This document shows, piece after piece, positions 31,629-42,821 of a stretch of 64,000 nt of DNA (positions are counted from its first letter, which is position 1; every line of letters starts with the position of its first letter). The position numbers were made by a program, and so were the translations under genes. Below the pieces are notes generated by a model. It ran no database searches. It saw only the letters and a program-made list of their open reading frames with translations, and was not told the origin of the DNA. The stretch covers positions 1 to 64,000 of the forward strand of contig MSJI02000094.1 of assembly GCA_001931905.2 (NCBI GenBank), read 5' to 3'. Source of the DNA: Cladosporium sp. IMV 00045 (Eukaryota > Ascomycota > Dothideomycetes > Cladosporiales > Cladosporiaceae).

Positions 31629-32123
31629 CGCATCTTCGTACTGACTGGTGTAAAACTCGTAAACTTTGGCCTTTATTCTTTATTTGATCGCATGTTGCTT
31701 CTCTCATCATCAGCGACGTCGAAACTTGGATGCCTGAAAGACGTATGCATGCCTTAGCAGCGCGCGGCTGCTTCCCGGCGCAGGTACAAGCATAGCGCGT
31801 AACTCTAACAAAGCATATCTTGTCTGTGTCTTCGGTATGAACAAGGGGCTACGAAGGCCATTGAGACAGAGTGATCTTACGAGACAAATGGACATCCTTC
31901 GCATCAAACAGAATGACAGCCGTAAATGGTTCAATCACATGATAATCTTTCTTTCTTGGTTGAAACACTGTGGCAACCGGCTTAGGCAACTGCAAACGCG
32001 GATGTCGTGCAGATTCGAATATCACATGTGATTAGCTCATCTGCCGGTGAAGAGTCGTTTAGGCACTTGTGATCTTCACCATTCTTGTTCGATTGTCCTT
32101 CTCACCGCAGACTTGTTGAGCGA
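31629..32123. other. Divergent intergenic region, CLC / SNF2
   Basis: 495 bp between two starts; no RNA gene or other ORF supported. Confidence 0.4.
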
Positions 32124-35100
32124 ATGGTCAACAACATGGACGATTCGACTTCCTCCTCAGCTCCTCAGCGGCTTCAACGTCCGACACCAAGAAAGGTATC
32201 AGACCTACTCACTGCGTTTGGGGCGTCACGATCACCATCTTCGGTGACCAAGATGCAGAGAAAGACACAGTCGGCAAAGGAGAGCAGCGCCGAAGAAGCT
32301 CGCAACGAGGCGTCCACAAGCGAGATCTCGGCAAGTGACCCTCCACTCGCTGGAGGCGACGATGCGGGAGATATGAGCTCCGACGATATAATTCACGGTA
32401 TGTTCAGATGCGTTCCTTTACATAGGCGCAAGAGCTGACTGTCTTTGTAGCTGTTCCTCGAGGCACCTTGTCTCGCAGCTCCAGCACTCGCCAACTGCCA
32501 GCACGCTCCGCCAGGCAGACCGTCAGCTATGCGCGTCGTCCATCTGTCACACAAAACCGTACAACGCGCAAAGTATTGGTATCCGACACCTTGCCAGCTT
32601 CTGCGAGACCAAAGGCCTCCGAGAAGCCTGCCACAGCTCGCAGTCTGATTCGTAAGGACATCGCCAACAACACCAAACCGAAGCGCGATGCCTTCCTGCT
32701 AGCTCACAAAGATATCTTCGCGCCACTTCTTCCTCGCTCAAACTATATTACCAAGTTGAACCGAGAGCACACGAGGACTGGCAGCGATGTTGCTCCCACT
32801 CCACTTTTGTCGCAACCGGAAGGCGTTACGGCAACAATGAAACCGTATCAGCTAGAGGGCCTGACCTTCCTCGTTCACATGTATCGCAACGGCATGTCAG
32901 CAATCCTTGGCGATGAGATGGGCCTTGGTAAGACACTTCAAACCTTGGCTCTATTCCAATACCTCAAAGTATTTGAACCATCATCTTCCGAAGAGACCAG
33001 GCCATTTCTCGTGGTCTGCCCACTCTCTGTAATCCAATCCTGGGCGGCAGAAGCAGCCAAATGGACACCAGATCTGAAAGTCATACGATTCCACGGACCG
33101 AAAGCGGAGCGCGAACGTATGAAGCAGGAGACCCTTGGATTCATTGATCGCTACGGCTCCAATACCGGCAAGTTCAAAGGGAGAAGTAAACAAACATCTT
33201 CAGTGATCGACCCCACGGAAGAGGAAAATCCAGTGGATCTTGTCATCACAACGTACGAGACATTCGTTGCCGATCAGGGCTGGTTCAAGCGCGCTTTTGC
33301 GTGGCGTTACGTCGTTCTCGATGAAGGCCACAAGATCAAGTCGAAGAAAACTGAAGTCGCCACCTCTCTGCAGACACTGGGCGCTGAGCACCGTTTACTG
33401 TTGACTGGGACGCCACTTCAGAACAACTTGGAGGAACTTTGGTCTCTTCTGCATTGGCTGTTGCCAGAAGTGTTCCCGGCTGAAACTTCCACCAAGTTCA
33501 GTCAGGCCTTCGACCTTTCGAAAGGTAGAGCATCTACCACCTTCATGGACGACGCTCGCCGCCTCCTGGAGATCATTATGCTTCGACGCATGAAGGACAG
33601 CCCAGGTGTGGATCTCGGTTTGCCACCCAAGGAAGAGATCCTACTGTTCGCTCCACTCACCCCAATGCAAAGATGGTGGTACACACGCTTGCTCACCAAA
33701 GCGGACACCTTGTTGCTTGAAGACTTGTTCAAAGGAAGCAAAGTGAAGATGGAGCAGGAGATCAAGCAGGGGCAAAAAGATGCCGAAGAACTTGCGTCTC
33801 TACAGAAAGCTGCTGAGGGCTCTGATGCTAACGACGTCTGGGCGGAGAGCAAGCAAATCATGGCCAATGCAACACAAACCGCGAGTCAACATGGCACGCA
33901 CGAGTATCAGAAGCTCATGAACCTTATGACCCAGCTTCGCAAGGCCTGCTCTCACCCTTACTTGCTGCCGGGGGCAAGTCCGGACCCGTACACCATTGGA
34001 AACCACATTCGCGTCGCATCGGGCAAGTTCATCGTTCTCGAAAAGCTGGTGCAAGAGCTTGTCGTCAAACAACGCAAGAAGATCATCATATTCTCCGGAT
34101 GGACGCGCACGCTCGACATGGTCGTGGATCTCTTGGCCCTCATTGGTATCAGCAACGGCACTGGCCCGATGAAATACTCAAGACTCGATGGCAGCACAGA
34201 TCGCGCCAGGCGTAACCTCGCCATCCGCTTGTTCAACAACCTCAACTCGGATGTCCACATCATGCTCCTCTCAACCAGAGCCGGTGGCCTTGGTATCAAT
34301 CTCACCTCCGCCACCGACATTGTCTTCATGGACGAAGACTGGAACCCTCAAGTCACGCTCCAGGCGGAAGCGAGATCCCATCGCATCGGGCAAACGAAGA
34401 AAGTCACGGTCTACAAACTCTGTTCTCAGGGGACAGTGGAGGAGCAAATGATGGGTCGCATCCGCAAGAAGTTGTACCTGAGCGCAAAAATCACCGAGAG
34501 TATGCGCAACATGCACACTAGCGATCAAATTGGCCAGAAGCGTAAGCGCATGGAAGCTGCGGCCACAGAAGACGACGCACCGCAGCTCGACACCTCACAA
34601 CTCAAGAGTCTGCTTCGACGCGGCGCACAGACGCTGGTGGCTCCTCAGATCGACGTCAACGAGATGTTGACATGGGACTGGCAGACGACGCTCGAGAAAT
34701 GCAAAAGCCACCAGCCGGAAACTGATGACGCCGATGGTTCATTCAAGGCCGAACCACAAATCGACGAAGATGCCTGGCTCAATAACGTCGAGAAGGTCGA
34801 GACGGCCATCTTCGAAGGCAAGAAATTCCATCGTCAGCTCGACAAGGAGGCCAAGCGAAACACCGACCTCATCCGTGCTGATCGTCGTGTCAACAAGAAC
34901 ACGACCATCATGGTAGATGGCTTCGCCATCAGCAAAGAAAGTATGGGATGTGCCGACTGGGAAGCCGTGCCCACTCTGGCGGGCAAAGACCCCCGTCTCG
35001 CCGAACCAAAGAAAATCAAGAAAGACCCTATTCAAAGCCAGGAATTCTGCCAGGTCTGCTGGGACGGTGGAGACTTGGTATGCTGCAGCGGCTGCCCTCG

Positions 35101-35629
35101 CAGCTACCACTACGACTGCCTTGGGGAAGAAAGCAAGGCTCGCGCGAACGCTTTTGGGAACTACCACTGCCCGCAGCACCAATGCTTCGACTGCAACAAG
35201 AAGACGGCCGAAGCCGGCGGGCTCGTGTACCGCTGTCGCTGGTGCGAGAAGGGTTTCTGCGAGGACTGCCTTGATTGGGATAAGGCTCACTTGATCGACT
35301 ACAGTCTTCCGGAGCTGGAGATGCTCAACTACTACACCGAGAACGGCTACTACATCGACTGCCACCATTGCGTTGAGAATTGGAATCAGGATCCGGAAGA
35401 CCTTCAAGCTATGGTCAACGAGAAGGCCCGTATCGAGAAGTTGTACAGCAAATTCCAGCTCGCTGAGCAGGATGCCTCTCCGGGCGCGGATTATGGACCC
35501 GACACTCTGGCGACCGTTTCTGAGGCCATGACTCCCGACGAGACGTCGTCCATGCCGACGCCGAAGAAGCTGAAGTCCGAGTCATTCGCTGGACTTGGCC
35601 TCGTTCCATCGGATGCCTTTGCTTTGTAG
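32124..35629 (+). CDS. SNF2-family chromatin remodelling ATPase with C-terminal PHD-type fingers
   Basis: Exons 32124-32397 and 32451-35629 (53 bp intron) give 1150 residues. The ATG at 32124 (MVNNMDDS) is the first in frame; a second at 32136 is possible. After a Ser-rich disordered N-terminus comes the helicase core: YQLEGLTFLVHMYRNGMSAI, Walker A GDEMGLGKT (about residue 247), LVVCPLSVIQSW, DEGHKIKS, LLTGTPLQNNLEELWSLLHW, then LLLSTRAGGLGINLTSA and RSHRIGQTKKV. The C-terminal 200 residues hold Cys/His clusters, CQVCWDGGDLVCCSGCPRSY (PHD finger) and CPQHQCFDCNKKT...CRWCEKGFCEDC, then CHHCVENW. The domain order resembles ISWI/CHD-like remodelers with reader fingers; I recognise it as a conserved fungal SNF2-PHD protein without a yeast namesake. 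Nuclear, ATP-driven nucleosome or DNA translocation is inferred. Confidence 0.88.
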
Positions 35630-35869
35630 GTCGAAGTTCACATGGCCTACTGGGCAATGATCAGGGCAGCGCCATGGTGTATGCCCGTTGAATAGTGTCG
35701 AGCTCACAAATTGGCTTAACTCTCGATTGGAGACAGGAGAAGAAAGAAGAAAAAGGAACAATGACAACAAGCAAAGTGAAGCACATGGATACGATGGCAA
35801 AGGCGGTTCAGTCGCCTTCGCCCGCATCGCAAAATAGTTGATACCCACAAAAAACACATTCCAAACATC

Positions 35870-37982
35870 TTAATCACTTCTGCTGTCTCTCCTCCTCTTC
35901 GTGACATAAGACACAGGTCCCTCGTATTCGTATTTTGCATGTAGGTGATAAGTCAGCAACGCACAGCCCAGGAACAGCAGAAACAGCGGTCCAGCCCAGT
36001 TGAAAGTAGAGCCTCGGACATCATGGGTAGAAGGCCAGAAAGCCCAGAAGAACTGATGTAGAGCGTCAGTCCTCATCCAAACACCACAATCCATCAAAGA
36101 GCAGGCCCCACTCACCGACCAGCAAGTATAAACCACCGCAATAGCATTCACAACCAACCCATACCGTCCCAAGGACCAACGAGTCGCAGGCAGCGGCTCT
36201 CCTCGAATCCGGCGCAGGAGCACGCAGCCAATGGAGATGAGATAGGTGGCCATCAGAGCGATGGTGGCGAGACTGAGCATCGCTTCGAAAGCGACGGTAC
36301 TGCCTAGGTTGATCAGGGACATACAGCAGGCGAATGCTAGGGTGAGCAGGATGGCGTTGACGGGCACGTCGAAGTGGCGGTCCACGGTGGCGAGCTATTC
36401 GGACCGGGGAAGGCCTTTGTCGCGTCTTGGGAGGACCTATTAGCGAGACTTATTATGATTTTGTGTAGGAGCTCATTTCATGAAACAAGGCAGTGGCTGA
36501 GTGGCCGGGGCGTAAATTGTGTGTTCAAGCTAACACTTACGCAAAAGAAAAGATCTGGCGTGAAGTCGCAGCAAGCGAACTGACTGTCACGATGACAACG
36601 AGACCGAGGACGACTGTGGCGAACGCAGTCGTTGGCCTTGCTTCTTGAAATGCGTCCTGGAAAACGATGACGAAAGGCATGGGACTCTCAAGGACTCTTG
36701 GAACCGAAGTGACGCTGAAGCAATAGACGGCGTCATTGCTAGGGTCAAGGGGGCGTTCATGTAGTAGGACCAGAGCATGCTTTGAGGAAGTACGACTCCC
36801 ACGGAAATTGATTAGCATTGCTATTTTTGGGTTGCATGCGTGGTCCTATCATTGCGTCTCAGATCATTCATTATCTTGAACGTACTGAACTGGAGTCAGC
36901 AAAACGTTCAATCGACTGACGCACAAGACATACCCAGCATCCTCAATCTCATCAGCCAAATGAGCCACCCCATCACTGCCCAGCATAACGAAGAGGTTCG
37001 AGACCTGGCCGACGAACAGCGCAATACTGGTTGTCGACCACCCACCACTACTATGCTCAAACTGCAGAAAAACATCTGCCGCGGACCGTTTCGGCGCAAT
37101 GATCAATAATGCAACCAACACAGGAACAAAAGCGAAGAAGTGAAAAGTCGCGAAAACGCCCTCGACCCGACTGAGGTGGCTCGCCAGGACGATATTGAAC
37201 ACAGACCCCACCAACGCAGCGCCCATGGTGAGCAACGTTCCACGCCACGGCGTGGCGACATACGTCGGGTCATTGACGAGGATCAGGGCATCTTATGATG
37301 TCGGAGATGGCGTAACATTCGATCACCACCATGCTTTGCCAGGAGACCATGGAGAGCCAGCCGGAGCAGTAGGATAGGACCCTCTGCCATCTGATAGGGG
37401 CAGATTCGGAAATCCAGTGGTATTGGCTGCCAGCGGTCGGGGCTGATGATGCGAGCTCGGCGAGTGAGAGGACGACCTGACGTAAAGGTCAGTTATCTGG
37501 ACAAATGTGGCAAGACTCGCGAGGACGTACGAAGAATTAACCAAAAGTCACCCAAACCATCGACCAGAAGAGCCCTGCAAGACCTCCATTTTTCAGACAA
37601 ACACCACTCGTTGCGATCAGCATTTCCTAAGTGCTGAAGCACACGTCAGCAAGATACGACGATCGAATAGGTGGAGCAATACCAACCCCATGACACAAGA
37701 CATTGAACCAACAGTCGACACAACTTCGAACTTCCGCCGCAGCTGTTGCGGTTTGTTGATGCGCTGGGAAGAATACTGTGAGCTCTTTCTTTTCTGGAAT
37801 CCACAGTTTTCCCTAAGGCTAACCTTCATGTCTCTCTCGTCAAAGGCCTGGCCACAGTAATCGTCCCCGGGCGATCCATAGATAGGCTCTCGGAAAGGTG
37901 ATAGGCCTCGGTCTGGTGGTCTGTAAGTGGTGTTGTTGGTGGCTTCTGGGTCTAGTGTCTGTTGGCTGCTCGTCCTGGCCAT
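35870..37982 (-). pseudogene. Decayed APC-family amino-acid/choline permease
   Basis: Homology to fungal amino-acid/choline permeases runs nearly end to end, but the frame is broken four times. Start MARTSSQQTLDPE at 37982; splices at 37824/37763 and 37683/37626 read well. An in-frame TAA (37537-37539) then falls in VWVTFG-stop-FFVVLSLAELASS, where Gln is usual. An extra base within 37290-37293 separates VVIECYAISDII from ALILVNDPTYVATPWRG. A lost base near 36730-36735 separates WSYYMNAPLTLAM from VYCFSVTSVPRVLESP. A TAG (36395-36397) replaces a conserved Trp in RDKGLPRSE-stop-LATV. The remaining 3' exons (FDVPVNAILLTLAFA, then FFWAFWPSTHDVRG after an intron) are clean to the stop at 35870. 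Both stops are C-to-T or G-to-A changes in CpA/TpG context. Transport function is presumably lost. Confidence 0.82.
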
Positions 37983-38287
37983 GGCCGGAGGGTGAATGAT
38001 GGATGAGTGGAAAGATGCAGGGACGGTATGGATGCTAAGGTGCGTATGCGGGCGTTGTCATTAGATGGAGAGATGTCGTTGACGAATGTGGATGCCAGTG
38101 AAAGAAGCAAATCAGAAGTATACCGGATGCGATTGACATATTCGCCTCGAGCGCTCGAGAAGGGCGTTCCTTCTGGCAACTCAACAACCTCGCTGTTGCC
38201 CCGAACTTCCCGGTCGAAACAGATAGTTCCCTAATATCACCTGAGCCCGAACAACCCGAGAAGAAGGACAACTCCGCAACCTCACCT
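37983..38287. other. Divergent intergenic region, permease pseudogene / 7TM protein
   Basis: 305 bp between the two starts. Nothing distinctive seen. Confidence 0.35.
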
Positions 38288-39771
38288 ATGGAAGCAATCA
38301 CGGCGAGGAGCCTCAAAGCCCTCAGCCAGCACGAATGCCCTGTAACCTTCTCCGGCTCACCATGTCCACGCACACCAACAGGCGATGCGCCACACGCGCC
38401 TAACAACAACTTCATGCTCGCCTTCGACCTAGAACTCGGCCCCGCCTACCTGGTAACCCTCGCCATAACCTCCGCCATCTATCTCGTCCTAGTCTTCTCC
38501 ATCCGCCTCTTCCTACGCCTCAAGGTCAACGGCCCCTTCGGGCGCGACGACTGGGCCTGCCTGGCCAGCACGCTGTGCGGGCTCGTCTACTCCGTCATCG
38601 TGGTGGTGCAGGTCTTCATGGGGCTCGGGTTCCGGCAGCGCCAGCTCAGCGCGACGCGAATGGAGGCGCTGAAAATCATCGGCTGGATCAATGCCTTCTT
38701 CCTCACCATGGCGGGCTTCTTCTCGAAAATCTCGGCGTGTTACTTGTTTGCGCGCATCACCAGGACGAGAGAGCACCTCGCCGTCGCGTATGGGCTCATG
38801 GCCGCGATGGTCATGTGGATGCTGCAGGCGCAGATTTCGACGCTCGTCCAGTGCGACTACCCGCGTCCTTGGGATACTTCGCCTAGAAAAACCTGCCATG
38901 ACCGAGTAAAAGAAAGCTCTCCTTCAACATCCTCCAACAATCCCTCCATCAAACAACCTCACTAACACCACAACCCCAAACCCAGTGGGGCCATAGACTC
39001 GCCAACGCCATCCTCTCATGGATCCTCGAATTCTCTCTCCTGCTCGGCGCCATCCGCCTCATCTGGGACATCCAAATGTCGCTATCCACAAAACTCAAAG
39101 TCGTCATTGCCTTCGCCTGCCGCCTCCTGCTGATCCCACCGAGCGCCACGCGCCTGCCCATCCTGCACGCGAGCATTTACAGCGCGCACCCGGCCGCCTA
39201 CACGGTGAAGTTGCAGGTGATGAGCCTGCTTGCGTGCCAGGTCAGCGTCATCAGCGCGACGGTGCCGTGCGCGAAACCTTTCTTCTCCGTCTTCGCGAGT
39301 GGAAACTTGGGCCGCGCGCCGAGGGATTCTATCCTGCCTGTGCAGAGGCCGACGATGCGCAGGGAGGAGAGTGGCGGGACGCTTTTTTCGAGGCGCACGA
39401 GGGTCGATCGCGAAAGCAGTATTGACAGGTTGCATTTACGTCCGCACCGGGGAATTCACTTCGCGAACGCACAGCACGTGGCCGACCCGCCGCCTCCGCC
39501 ACCGGCTGCTGAGCGAGCTCAGCGGCCTTCGCTGGTGAATTCGAAGCAGTCCAGTTTGAGCATTACGTATTCGCGCGAGTTCGAGGTGACGTTTGAGGAA
39601 GCCGGCGGGCGGGTGAGCGAGACGACGCAGATCAGTACCAGAGTCACGGTCGAAGCCAACGGGCGCGGTTCGAGCATTGGGTTTCCCTGGGCTGGAGGGA
39701 GGCGGAGTAGGCGGAAGAGTTCGCAGAAGAGCAATGGCGGCAGCTCGCAGCAGGCTAGTCCTTCATCCTGA
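38288..39771 (+). CDS. Fungal rhodopsin-domain 7TM integral membrane protein
   Basis: Exons 38288-38905 and 38986-39771 (80 bp intron) give 467 residues; the join reads KTCHDR-WGHRLANAI. Seven hydrophobic helices are visible: YLVTLAITSAIYLVLVF, ACLASTLCGLVYSVIVVVQV, INAFFLTMAGFFSKISACYL, AYGLMAAMVMWMLQAQIS, ILSWILEFSLLLGAIRLI, KLKVVIAFACRLLLIP and LQVMSLLACQVSVIS. The fungal signatures LRLKVNGPFGRDDW after helix 1 and YLFARITR match the family often called PTH11-like or rhodopsin-domain proteins, of unproven GPCR function. A long cytoplasmic Ser/Arg-rich tail (about residues 330-467) follows. An alternative start at the MLAFDLELG methionine would remove the Cys-containing head (ECPVTFSGSPCP). 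Plasma-membrane sensing role is inferred. Confidence 0.82.
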
Positions 39772-39866
39772 GGCTGGGAGACTTGTCTAGTTGTGAGGGT
39801 TGAAGTGTATGAACAGCATGGCTTGCGCCATAGACATTAGAAATTTATAACGTATACATACCCGCC

Positions 39867-40841
39867 CTAAGCCTCCTTGTCACTAGCGGAGTCGTCATCC
39901 TCACCCTCGACCTTGACCCTATGTCCTTTCACGCCCTTCTCCACCTCCCCCACCAAACTCTCCATGAAAGCCTGATCCCTACCCACAAGCGTGACGGTAT
40001 TCTTACTCTTGCCCCACCTTGGATAGCTGCCGACCTTCACGCCCTTGGCCTCCACCTTGCCAGACAACTCCGTCAGGTAACCCGCCACCTCCGACTCCGC
40101 CATGGGCGTGCTGAACAGTATGCGATGCACGCCCTTGCCCTCAGGGTCCGTCAGGCGGGGGAGCAAGCGCGGTTTCAGGCCTGTGAGCGATTTCTCGAAG
40201 AGCCGGGGGATGCCAGGTAAGATGTGTACGTTTCCGTTGACAACATTGATCGGCACCCAGAGGTCGTCGGCCACGAAGACCACTTGATCCTCGTCAGGGA
40301 GGTTCTCATCGTAAGGCAATTCGACCATGCGCAGCTTTGCCTTTTTCGCCGGCGAATCGACGTTCCAGTCGAAATTGGGGTTGCTGGGATGGGGTCTGCT
40401 GAGCTTGCGCATCTTCTCGTAGGCGGCTTGGTGGAGGACCAGAGGCAAGTCGAAAGCGCGCGCGATGCTCTGGTAGGTGATGTCGTCGTGGGTGGGGCCG
40501 ATGCCGCCGGAGGTGACGATGAAGTCGTAGTTGGAGGACATGCGGCGGACGGCCTCGACGATTTCGCTCTCGTCGTCGGCGATCACTTCGACGCGCTTGA
40601 GGTTGATGCCCAGCGAGAAGCAGTATTTCGCAAACCAGGCGGAGTTGGTGTCGACTGTCTTGCCGCCGAGTACTTCGTCGCCGATGATTAGGCAGGCCGC
40701 GGTGTTTATCATTCTTTTGCTGCGGTCTTGGGCCATTGTTGCCGATGCTGTGAATGCAGAGTTGGTAAATGCGGAGTTGTGGAGGTAATTGGGCAGAGGT
40801 CGGGAGAGATGTCTGGCGACTTGGTTGAGTCGAGAGAACAT
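39867..40841 (-). CDS. MoCF-biosynthesis-domain protein (CinA/FAD-synthase N-domain-like)
   Basis: Intronless, 324 residues. The molybdopterin-binding-like domain begins ACLIIGDEVLGGKTVDTNS and continues NLKRVEVIADDESEIVEAV and FIVTSGGIGPTHDDITYQ, the standard MogA/CinA fold motifs. A second conserved stretch is NVHILPGIPRLFEKSLTGL. Such stand-alone proteins occur across fungi and resemble the N-terminal half of animal FAD synthase and bacterial CinA; they need not make molybdenum cofactor, and nucleotide or flavin hydrolysis is plausible but unproven. The first 35 residues (FSRLNQVARHLSRPLPNYLH) look like a mitochondrial presequence, with a second ATG at 40736 (MAQDRSKRM) at its end. It is divergent from the GMF gene. 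Confidence 0.83.
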   Translation of the reverse strand: MFSRLNQVARHLSRPLPNYLHNSAFTNSAFTASATMAQDRSKRMINTAACLIIGDEVLGGKTVDTNSAWFAKYCFSLGINLKRVEVIADDESEIVEAVRRMSSNYDFIVTSGGIGPTHDDITYQSIARAFDLPLVLHQAAYEKMRKLSRPHPSNPNFDWNVDSPAKKAKLRMVELPYDENLPDEDQVVFVADDLWVPINVVNGNVHILPGIPRLFEKSLTGLKPRLLPRLTDPEGKGVHRILFSTPMAESEVAGYLTELSGKVEAKGVKVGSYPRWGKSKNTVTLVGRDQAFMESLVGEVEKGVKGHRVKVEGEDDDSASDKEA

Positions 40842-41091
40842 GAGGTGGTTTGTTGAGAGAGTGTTGGTGGTAGTGGTGAGGAAGTCAGGAAGAGTGGAAT
40901 GTCAAGACGTCTCGAAAGCCTCGAGTCGAGTCGATGATGAAGCATTGCCGGGACTGACTGACGTAGGTGGGGTGGGTTTAGCTCCCAACTCCGCGAGATC
41001 GGATTCACAACACTCCACACATCAATCGATTGTATAGCTGAAGAAGTGTGTCTCGTCTTTACACGCATTTACAGCACTTCACACCGTCAAT

Positions 41092-41756
41092 ATGGTCAGT
41101 CATCAAGTCCTCACCAAAACAACACCACAAAAACCAACGGCATCTAACAACCTCCCCTCCCCCACCAGGCCTCCGAATCAAGACTCTACACCTTCTCGCA
41201 ACCCACGAAAGACGCCCTTCGCAAGTTCCGCCTGAGCACATCGCGCGCCAAAGACCCTCAAGCCATCATTTGTGAGTCCAACACACACGTGTAAATTCAC
41301 AAACAAAAGAACCACACAAACCTTAGCCCAAAACAAAAAGAGAAGGAGATCCACCCGAGAAAACAAGGACCGCTCCAGAACCCCAACCCAACAATCCACA
41401 CAGACTGACCAACCAAACTCCCCTCAGACCAAATCAACAAAACCACCCTCGAGATCTCCCCCGCCTCCGACACCATCTACACCAACCTCCAGGACCTCAG
41501 CGACGCCCTCCCCGACAACTCGCCCCGCTTCATCCTGCTCTCCTACCCGCTGACCCTCAAGAGCAGCGGACGCCTGAGCGTGCCCTACGTGATGCTCAAC
41601 TACCTACCGGCGACGTGCAACCAGGAAGCGCGGATGCTGTACGCGGGCGCGAAAGAGTTGATGCGCAATCAGAGCGAGGCGGGGAGGGTGATTGAGGTTG
41701 AGAGTGAGGAGGAGGTGGAGGGGTTGGAGGATGCGTTGCAGGTTGAGGATCATTGA
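41092..41756 (+). CDS. Glia maturation factor-like actin regulator (GMF/Aim7, ADF-H domain)
   Basis: Three exons: 41092-41094, 41169-41271 and 41428-41756, giving 144 residues. The first exon is only the ATG; GTCAGT follows it directly, and the acceptor at 41168 opens ASESRLYTFSQ. The domain reads TKDALRKFRLSTSR, AIIYQINKTTLEI, LPDNSPRFILLSYPL and ARMLYAGAKELM, matching GMF rather than cofilin. Family members bind the Arp2/3 complex, debranch actin networks and inhibit new branching; yeast Aim7 is the counterpart. The acidic C-terminus (EVESEEEVEGLEDALQ) is typical. The size is normal. It is convergent with Ras, about 1.07 kb away. Confidence 0.9.
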
Positions 41757-42280
41757 GGGGTGGGATCTTGAATGAGGAGCGGGGAGGGTTGATGGGGGAG
41801 GGTTGGGGGGATTGAGAGATGGTAAAGGTTGATGGCTTGGACTCGAGAGAGGAGACAGTGCATGCCCTCGCACGCCTTCAGATGCGAAAGATCGATTCTG
41901 GGAGAAAAGCGGCCAAGAGCAGCAGCAGCATAGCATATGAAGAGATGCGAGGAAAGAGGAAGAGGAAGAGCTAAGAAACCCAGCGAGAGCAAAACAAGAA
42001 TTAAAGAGTAATTTCAACACCACGACAAGAACTACCTCATCGTTTTTTATTGTAATAAAGTCAAGCAAAAGAAACCCGCCCAACTTCCACTCATCATTCA
42101 CCCAAGGTAATAAGTAAAGCCATGAAGAAGCCAAACCAAAGCGACGACGTCAGCCGCAAATTAGAAAGGGAGAAAAGTAGACGAAAAGAGACAGTCGGAA
42201 GGAAAGTCTTATGGATTAAGACAAGTGAAGGAGGGGAAAAAAAAAAAAAGAGGAAGAGTCCTTGAAAGAAATAGAAGTTC

Positions 42281-42300
42281 AAAAAAAAAAAAAAAAAAAA
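42281..42300. repeat. Poly(A) homopolymer tract, 20 bases
   Basis: Twenty consecutive A residues in the GMF/Ras convergent region, with a second run of 13 A at 42237-42249. Length is likely variable between strains and prone to sequencing error. Confidence 0.9.
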
Positions 42301-42460
42301 GGGTTAATGTAGAACAGAGGAGTTTTCTTTTCCCTCCCTTGTTACCCCTGCCTGCCTCTCAATGCCGACAAACAAAAAAATGGATATAATGCGATGATGA
42401 AGTTCCGGGTGCCCCTCTTTCCTTTTCCTTTGCGTGTAGTAAGAGTGTGCGTGAGTGTAA

Positions 42461-42475
42461 GAGAGAGAGAGAGAG
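42461..42475. repeat. (GA)n microsatellite
   Basis: About seven GA units in the region downstream of Ras. Confidence 0.9.
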
Positions 42476-42821
42476 TAATAGTGGTAGTGGTTTTCCATCT
42501 TCCCGCCGCCGTCGCCTGTTTGTTTCACTTTTTTCTTTTCTTTTTTCTTTCTTGCCTTTACGGAACAGAACAAGAACTCCGCTCGGCCAGCCATTCCGAG
42601 ATTTCTTCGTTTTCCCGACGACGGTGACGAATTTTGTCGCGCTTTGATTAATAGAATAGAGAAGAACAGGCGCGAATGTTTTTACCCAAAATGTAAAAAT
42701 CCCGCACCTCTTCACGACGTCAATGCAGGCGCTGAAGTGCTGCAGAAAGTCGTGGGTACTGGCTCTTTTTTGAATCGTCTTCTTCGCTGCTCTTGTGGTG
42801 GGAATGAGGTGTGCGGGACTA

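Larger units (their letters stand above)
41757..42821. other. Convergent 3' region between GMF and Ras
   Basis: 1.07 kb between two stops. It holds A-tracts (42237-42249 and 42281-42300), a (GA)n run at 42461-42475, and CT-rich DNA around 42521-42555. No coding evidence; probably two 3' UTRs and simple repeats. Confidence 0.45.

Noticed and set aside
34739..35407. 222-codon minus-strand ORF
   Set aside because: Antisense shadow of the SNF2 zinc-finger region; Val/Ala-rich composition from the complementary codons.
37252..37330. Small intron explaining the permease frame break near 37290
   Set aside because: The best GT/AG pair would leave an intron of about 38 nt or less and would remove conserved sequence (VVIECYAISDI), so a frameshift is the better reading.
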